Shown: one piece after another, positions 59,713 to 64,000 of the stretch
Layout: the number at the start of each line of letters is the position of its first letter
Numbering within the stretch: the first letter of the stretch is position 1
Virus record (IMG/VR): IMGVR_UViG_3300027365_000011
Coordinates: 1 to 64,000 of that record
Length of the DNA: 64,000 bases
Direction: 5' to 3' (one strand)
From: a virus
The notes under the pieces: model-generated
Databases searched by the model: none
Told to the model about the DNA's origin: nothing
What the model saw: only the letters and a program-made list of their open reading frames with translations
Translations under genes and position numbers: made by a program

Positions 59713-61065
59713 TCAGGGGGCGGCGGTGGCGGGCAGTTGCCGGCGCACGTACCACTCGGGAAGGGAAAGGGTCTGGATGCCGTCGCCGTAGCCCGGCCAG
59801 TGGTCATCCCGACGGGCATCGGCATAGGCGGCCAGATCGGCGCGGTACTCGAGGCGGCCGATCGCGATGGAGTCGTCGTCCAGGACGTAGACGGCGACGT
59901 TGTAGGGGGGCTGCTTTTCCACCACCACGAAGGCGAACAGCCGCTGTTCGGGCCAGTCGAGCCCGGCCTGGCGGATGGCGGCATTGCAGCCGTCGAGGTA
60001 CATGGGGTGCTGGACGTGGTAGCGCCACTTCATGATCGACCGCGCGAAGGCCTCCGGGCCGGCGTTGTCGGTGGTCTTGAGATCGACCAGCAGGCCTTTC
60101 TGCGGCACCCAGTAGTCGGGGCGGCAGCGGCACAGCTCGCCGGTTTCCTCGTCCTGCCAGTAGACGCTGCGTTCGGCGATGCCCTGGCGCAGCAGGGCGG
60201 CCGCAGCCGGGTGGCGGGCAACGGCGTCGCGCATCGCCAGCACCTGGTCGTACTCGGCATCCTTGAGCACGGTGCGATGGCCGTTGTTCTCGAGCCATTC
60301 GGCCTGCACGTCGGACCACAGCGTCACATCGACGCCGTTGGCGTTGAGCCATTCGGCCATGGCGTGACGGCTGACGTTGGTGCCCAGCGTGTAGGTGAAA
60401 CCGTGCTCGGCCTCGAAGGAGTCACAGATTTCCGACCACAGCTCGACCGTTTCGCCGTTGTCGCGCAGCAGCGCAGCCAGCGCCTTGCGGTCGCCGCTGG
60501 TGGACAGCAGCCCCGAGCGGTTCTCGTTCTCGGCCTGGATGATGGCCTTGAGCTCGCCGACCTTCATGGCCTCCAGCTCGTGCGCCGCATCGCCGTCGCC
60601 ACCGTGAATCTCGTCCACGATCCGCGCGATCAGTTCCTCTTTCTTGCCGGCGATGGAGAGCTTGGGCATCCGATCCTTGTTCAGCTCCTGAATCCGGGCG
60701 ACCAGCTCGTCAGTGCCCCGGATGGCGTGGGGGTGGGCGGCGATGCGCTCCTGGTTCAGCTTCTCGACCATGGCCACCAGCTCGTCACGATCCTCGACGG
60801 CCTCGGGCACGTCCTGGCGGCGCAGCGCGCGGCAGTAGTCCCGCGTGAATGCTTCCGGCTCCAGCACCGCGGCGTGCAACGCGCTGCCGATGCGCTGATC
60901 GGGGGTCTCGCTGCGCTCGGACGGCGTGGTGACGACGTGGCGATAGGTCGCGAGGTTGCGATTGACGAGATCCAGCCCGGATTTCGAGATGCCCGGGCCG
61001 GTGTGGTAGTCGGCATTCGGAATATCGGCATAGACGCCGGGCGAGGGCGGTGCGGAAGGCTCCAT
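59713..61065 (-). CDS. Exonuclease VIII-like (RecE-type PD-(D/E)XK) nuclease
   Basis: The product is 450 aa from ATG 61065, preferred over ATG 61083 because GGGGT is properly placed. YHTGPGISKSGLDLVNRNLA and QRIGSALHAAVLEP open the nuclease fold, and CRCRPDYWV...LLVDLKTTDNA holds the catalytic D...D-K. A helical insertion (about residues 90-250) separates them, longer than in minimal homologues and containing two SAP-like helical pairs (LVARIQELNKDRMPKL). It should degrade dsDNA ends 5' to 3', providing ssDNA for the Sak4-like partner. Confidence 0.75.
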   Translation of the reverse strand: MEPSAPPSPGVYADIPNADYHTGPGISKSGLDLVNRNLATYRHVVTTPSERSETPDQRIGSALHAAVLEPEAFTRDYCRALRRQDVPEAVEDRDELVAMVEKLNQERIAAHPHAIRGTDELVARIQELNKDRMPKLSIAGKKEELIARIVDEIHGGDGDAAHELEAMKVGELKAIIQAENENRSGLLSTSGDRKALAALLRDNGETVELWSEICDSFEAEHGFTYTLGTNVSRHAMAEWLNANGVDVTLWSDVQAEWLENNGHRTVLKDAEYDQVLAMRDAVARHPAAAALLRQGIAERSVYWQDEETGELCRCRPDYWVPQKGLLVDLKTTDNAGPEAFARSIMKWRYHVQHPMYLDGCNAAIRQAGLDWPEQRLFAFVVVEKQPPYNVAVYVLDDDSIAIGRLEYRADLAAYADARRDDHWPGYGDGIQTLSLPEWYVRRQLPATAAP

Positions 61066-61096
61066 TTTTACCCCACATGGCATAAAGGTGAGTCAG

Positions 61097-61117
61097 CGCT
61101 TACCTGTCAGGTAAGCG
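61097..61117. promoter_or_regulatory. Perfect 21-bp operator palindrome (O9) before the recombination operon
   Basis: The core TTACCTGTCAGGTAA (61100-61114) is extended by CGC on the left and GCG on the right, making the longest and most symmetric copy of the operator. It lies 32 bp upstream of the exonuclease start. A consensus promoter is not obvious beside it. Confidence 0.8.
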
Positions 61118-61125
61118 AGAAAGCC

Positions 61126-61151
61126 AAAAAAGGGCAGCCGTCAGGCCGCCC
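61126..61151 (-). terminator. Repressor-gene terminator (leftward)
   Basis: On the minus strand GGGCGGCC TGAC GGCTGCCC (8 bp, one G-T pair) is followed by TTTTTT. It ends repressor transcription before operator O9. Confidence 0.8.
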
Positions 61152-61155
61152 GGTG

Positions 61156-61170
61156 TTACTTGAAAGGTAA
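61156..61170. promoter_or_regulatory. Operator copy O10 after the repressor stop
   Basis: TTACTTGAAAGGTAA matches the operator consensus at both outer arms. It lies between the repressor stop codon and its terminator, so it may serve as a roadblock or auxiliary site rather than a promoter operator. Confidence 0.55.
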
Positions 61171-61195
61171 TGCTATGGGGTTTTTCTCATCCTAG

Positions 61196-61786
61196 TCAAG
61201 CTCGGCTGCCGATCCAGACTACCCTCCCGGTAACGGGAAACGCGCTTTCCGGCCGATCATCGAAATTCGGGTAATCCTCATTGTCTGTTAATATGCTAAT
61301 TGAGTTATCGGTCAATCCGGGCATGACGCGGCGGATTCGCGGGCTGCTCGCCTCCGAGGCGCTGACGTACAACCCGGGTTTCTTCACCCGCTCGCATGGC
61401 TCGATCAATACAATGTCCCCGGGGTTCAATGTCGCCGACATCGCATCGTCCTCGACAATGAGCGCGGCCAGCTCCGAGGCCTTGGTCCCCGTGATAGTCG
61501 CCAGATACCGATTGTCGAAGGGCAGATCGGCGGCGCCTTCCATCAGGTTGCGCACCGTCACGATCGTCGGCGTCCGTCGGGCATATTCTATCGAGCTCGA
61601 GGGAGTGATGAGAGCCTGCGGGGGGACGCCCAGCACCTCGGCGATGCGCGTCAGCGTGACCAGGTTGATCCGCTGCGGGTCGCGCTCCCAACGACTCACA
61701 TTGGCCGCCGACGTATCCAGGCGGCGCGCCAGTTCGGTAATGCTCATGCCCTGCCGTGACCGGATTTCACGAATTGCCAGTTCCAT
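61196..61786 (-). CDS. CI-type repressor with degenerate S24 domain
   Basis: The product is 196 aa. The N-terminal HTH (residues 3-58: MSITELARRLDTSAANVSRW) is followed by an S24/LexA-like domain with VEDDAMSATLNPGDIVLIEP. In cleavable repressors the residue before Met is the nucleophile Ser; here it is Ala115. The partner Lys, normally in a V-K-R segment, appears to be Arg (PRIRRV). Both catalytic residues seem lost, so RecA-stimulated self-cleavage is not expected. It is divergent from the Cro-like gene across a 340-bp control region. It is the best candidate to bind the TTACCTNNNAGGTAA sites. Confidence 0.8.
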   Translation of the reverse strand: MELAIREIRSRQGMSITELARRLDTSAANVSRWERDPQRINLVTLTRIAEVLGVPPQALITPSSSIEYARRTPTIVTVRNLMEGAADLPFDNRYLATITGTKASELAALIVEDDAMSATLNPGDIVLIEPCERVKKPGLYVSASEASSPRIRRVMPGLTDNSISILTDNEDYPNFDDRPESAFPVTGRVVWIGSRA

Positions 61787-62126
61787 ACCCTCTCCCTAAT
61801 TTTGCGAAGGGCGTGACGCTCTCATGTCATGCCGAAATCGACGCATCAGTCGCCATCGCCAAAGAACACAACGTGGCTTCCCTGCCGGGCACGCCTTTTA
61901 TCTTATCGTGAGACATTCGGCATTTACTTAGGACGCCCCATCGTTGCGAATCGTGCCAAAGCGTTTCTTTTAAAGTTACACCGCATAATACTTTACCCTA
62001 AATTAAATATCCTGTCGCCAACACCCGCCGCAACGTCCCGCCAACGGTAACGGGCGGCCTACGCCTTGCCCCCTTCGTTACTTTTAAGGTAACTTCTCGC
62101 CTACTTTTCAGGTAACGGAGACGGCC
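61787..62126. promoter_or_regulatory. Divergent control region with operators O11 and O12
   Basis: No gene is supported here. TTACTTTTAAGGTAA (62078-62092) and CTACTTTTCAGGTAA (62101-62115) are two operator copies 23 bp apart just before the Cro-like start. The middle (about 61890-62010) is AT-rich and probably holds the repressor and early promoters, but no -35/-10 pair fits well enough to assign. A 73-aa open frame at 61829-62050 lacks a ribosome site. Confidence 0.65.
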
Positions 62127-62360
62127 ATGACACTGATCGAATACCGGCGGCACGTCACGGGCATGTCCGGACACGAAACCGCGCGCTGGCTGGGCGTGAA
62201 GCCGGCGATCTACTGGCGCTGGGAGCAGGGCCAGATGCCCAGCCCCGCCAACATGCGCGCGATCTATCGCTTCACCTGCGGGGCCGTGACGCCCAACTGC
62301 CTGGCCGGCATGGGCGAGCGCGCCAGCCATCCGCTGTTCGACGTGGGCGAGGCGGCATGA
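62127..62360 (+). CDS. Cro-like HTH regulator
   Basis: The product is 77 aa. MTLIEYRRHVTGMSGHETAR, then WLGVKPAIYWRWEQGQMPSP, is a helix-turn-helix of the Cro/XRE or YdaS-type class, with the recognition helix around VKPAIYWRW. GGAGACGG precedes the start. It is transcribed divergently from the repressor, behind two operators, the usual position of the lytic-switch antagonist. The stop overlaps the helicase start. Confidence 0.7.
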   Translation: MTLIEYRRHVTGMSGHETARWLGVKPAIYWRWEQGQMPSPANMRAIYRFTCGAVTPNCLAGMGERASHPLFDVGEAA

Positions 62361-64000
62361 GTCACATTCAGGCGATGACGATTCCGGTCGAGCGCCCGGA
62401 CGACAATGCCAACTGGCACCACCTGCGCGGCTACCAGCAGCACACCGTCAACGGCGTGCGCGTGGCCTTTTCCCAGGGCAGCCGGGCGCCGCTGCTGGTG
62501 CTCCCGGCCGGGGGCGGCAAGACGTTCACCTCGTGCTACATGATCGACCAGGCCCAGGGGCAGGGGCGCAACGTGCTGATCCTGGTGCATCGCCAGGAGC
62601 TGGCGCGGCAGTTCTCTCAGGCCCTGACGGCCTACGGGGTGGCCCACGGGCTCATCATGGCCCACGAACGCCCCGATCTCGCCAGGCGGGTCCAGGTCGC
62701 CAGCGTCCAGACCTATGCCAAGCGCATGGGCAAGATGAGCTGGCGCCCGCATCTCATCATCAGCGACGAAGCTCACCACGTTACGGAAGGCAGCCTGTGG
62801 GGCCGGGTGCTCGAGAACCATGCCGGCGCGCTGCGCATGGGGCTGACCGCGACGCCGATCCGGCTCGACGGCAAGGGGCTCGGCCAGGGCCACGGCGGCT
62901 ATTTCGACGCGATCGTGGAAGGCCCGTCGCCGGCCGAGCTCATGGCGCTGGGCAACCTGTGCGACTACAAGATGTTCGCCCCCGGCCAGGCGGTGGACAT
63001 GAAGGGCGTGCGCCGTACCGCCGGGGACTACAACCGCAAGGATGCCGAGGAGCGCATCAACAAGCCCACCATCACCGGCAACGCCATCGAGCACTACCGT
63101 CAGCACGCGGACGGCAAGCCCGCGGTGGTGTTCTGCATGTCCCGGCGCCACGCCGAGGACGTGTGCCAGCGCTTCAATGACGCGGGCTACCGCTTCGCGG
63201 TGCTCGACGGGACGCTGCGTGGCAAGGGGCGCGACGACGCCGGCAACGATCTGGTCGCCCAGCGCGTCGCGGCGCTGGCGGATGGCCGCCTGCACGGCCT
63301 GGTGACGGTGGATCTGGTCAGCGAGGGATTCGATTTGCCTGCTATCGAAGTGTGCATATCGCTCAGGGCCACTCAGTCGGAATCCCTCTGGATTCAGCAG
63401 TGTCTGGACGAGAAAACGGAAATACTCACTCAGCGCGGATGGGTTGGGCGTGAAGATATTAGCGATGACGACATCGTTGCGGCCTTTGATACCTCCATCG
63501 AGTCCATCCAATGGGAGCCGATTCTGAGTCGCGTGGATAGGCCGCTTGCCTCGGGCGAAGCCATGTATGCCGTTTCCGGCCCCCATCTCAACATTCGCGT
63601 CACTGACGGCCACCAGATGATCGTCAGGGGGAGGTCAGGCACTTCTAAGCGCTGGATCAAGGAAGATGCCCAGGCAGCGGCGCTGCGCCGGAGCATGTTT
63701 ACCGTCCCTGTTTCCGCCACGCAGGAGCCAGGCCACCCTGCACGCCTGGCCGATGACGAGCTGCGTTTTCTTGGCTGGTTCCTTTCTGATGGCACTCACG
63801 ACAAATCGAACAATGTGGTCAGGATTGGGCAGTCGTCAGCCAAACATCGCCACCTTGACTCTATTCGCCGCACGCTGCGCGGTTGCGGGTTCAAGTTCAG
63901 CGAATACCGCATCAAGCGAAAAGGCGATCAATCCCACTGCCCGGACCTCGTTCAGTTTCAGGTGTCTCGCGGACAGCCTCGCGGGCGAGACAAGCACCTT
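62357..64000 (+). CDS. DEAD/DEAH-box SF2 helicase (partial, with intein)
   Basis: The frame is open to the window edge (548 codons). Walker A AGGGKT (51-56), HRQELARQF (motif Ia), SDEAHH (DEAH 137-140), GLTATPIRLDG (motif III), AVVFCMSRRHAEDV and TVDLVSEGFDLPAIEV (motif V) are all present. At WIQQ, where motif VI (Q..GR..R) should follow, an intein begins at Cys349. The start overlaps the Cro-like stop, so it is an early gene, probably for replication or DNA handling. The remainder of the intein and the C-terminal extein are outside the window. Confidence 0.85.
   Translation, partial: MSHIQAMTIPVERPDDNANWHHLRGYQQHTVNGVRVAFSQGSRAPLLVLPAGGGKTFTSCYMIDQAQGQGRNVLILVHRQELARQFSQALTAYGVAHGLIMAHERPDLARRVQVASVQTYAKRMGKMSWRPHLIISDEAHHVTEGSLWGRVLENHAGALRMGLTATPIRLDGKGLGQGHGGYFDAIVEGPSPAELMALGNLCDYKMFAPGQAVDMKGVRRTAGDYNRKDAEERINKPTITGNAIEHYRQHADGKPAVVFCMSRRHAEDVCQRFNDAGYRFAVLDGTLRGKGRDDAGNDLVAQRVAALADGRLHGLVTVDLVSEGFDLPAIEVCISLRATQSESLWIQQCLDEKTEILTQRGWVGREDISDDDIVAAFDTSIESIQWEPILSRVDRPLASGEAMYAVSGPHLNIRVTDGHQMIVRGRSGTSKRWIKEDAQAAALRRSMFTVPVSATQEPGHPARLADDELRFLGWFLSDGTHDKSNNVVRIGQSSAKHRHLDSIRRTLRGCGFKFSEYRIKRKGDQSHCPDLVQFQVSRGQPRGRDKHL
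63401..64000 (+). mobile_element. Second intein, in motif VI of the DEAH helicase (partial)
   Basis: CLDEKTEILTQRGWVGREDI at the start is an intein N-terminal block with Cys1. NIRVTDGHQMIVRG is the block with the T..H motif. ELRFLGWFLSDGTH is a first DOD endonuclease motif. Base composition is lower in GC than the flanking helicase. The C-terminal His-Asn and the second DOD motif lie beyond the window. Insertion in a conserved helicase motif is typical, as loss by deletion would kill the enzyme. Confidence 0.85.

Noticed and set aside
61829-62050. 73-codon frame in the control region
   Set aside because: There is no ribosome site, unusual composition, and it overlaps the AT-rich promoter region between repressor and Cro-like genes.
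1-64000. CRISPR array, tRNA genes, insertion sequences
   Set aside because: No spacer-repeat periodicity of the right size, no tRNA-like cloverleaf and no transposase motif was seen while reading. A tRNAscan or IS search was not possible here.

Overview
The window is part of the genome of a contractile-tailed (myovirus-type) phage of a GC-rich bacterium, most likely a proteobacterium. The evidence is a complete set of contractile-tail genes (sheath, two tube-type proteins, tape measure, gp25-, J- and gp53-like baseplate proteins, hub and spike), a major capsid protein, a portal and a prohead protease, all tightly packed and mostly on one strand. I cannot name the host. No terminase large subunit, integrase, holin or tRNA was recognised, so the sequence is a slice of a longer genome. 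A repressor/Cro-type switch and a ParA partition locus with an iteron array point to a temperate phage kept as a plasmid (phage-plasmid); this is an inference.

Layout. 1-863: non-coding, degenerate repeats and inverted repeats. 864-6137: a secreted protein, then an overlapping run of virion genes including a gp53-like protein, a CxC/CCKH protein and an HEVGH metallopeptidase-like protein. 6138-15166: tail-fibre region containing a complete diversity-generating retroelement (DGR) in the order target, Avd, template repeat, reverse transcriptase. 15180-17962: baseplate hub and spike, closed by a terminator. 17972-24570: capsid, sheath and tube genes. 24584-32371: tail chaperone with an alternate-frame extension, tape measure with a lysozyme-like domain, and baseplate. 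32377-49453: an anti-defence region with DarA-like, DdrB/ParB-like, AcrVA2-like and DarB-like proteins, the last interrupted by an intein. 49440-52189: portal and protease. 52252-53612 (-): AT-richer accessory genes behind an operator-controlled promoter. 53784-55494 (-): partition operon, with an 11-bp iteron array at 55564-55832. 55882-61065 (-): a small secreted protein, SSB, MazG-like, Sak4-like ATPase and exonuclease VIII-like genes. 61196-62360: repressor and Cro-like gene, divergent. 62357-64000 (+): DEAH helicase with a second intein, cut by the window edge.

How it fits together. A 15-bp palindrome with consensus TTACCTNNNAGGTAA occurs about 12 times, mostly on the promoters of the separate operons. 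The repressor at 61196-61786 is the obvious candidate to bind it and silence the whole phage. Its S24 domain lacks the expected Ser and Lys, so it may not respond to SOS. A second palindrome family (three copies) sits on the promoters of the partition operon, a secreted-protein gene and an anti-defence-region gene. During infection, virion-borne Dar-type proteins and the AcrVA2-like protein would counter host defence, while the DGR rewrites the lectin-like tip of a tail protein to change receptor binding.
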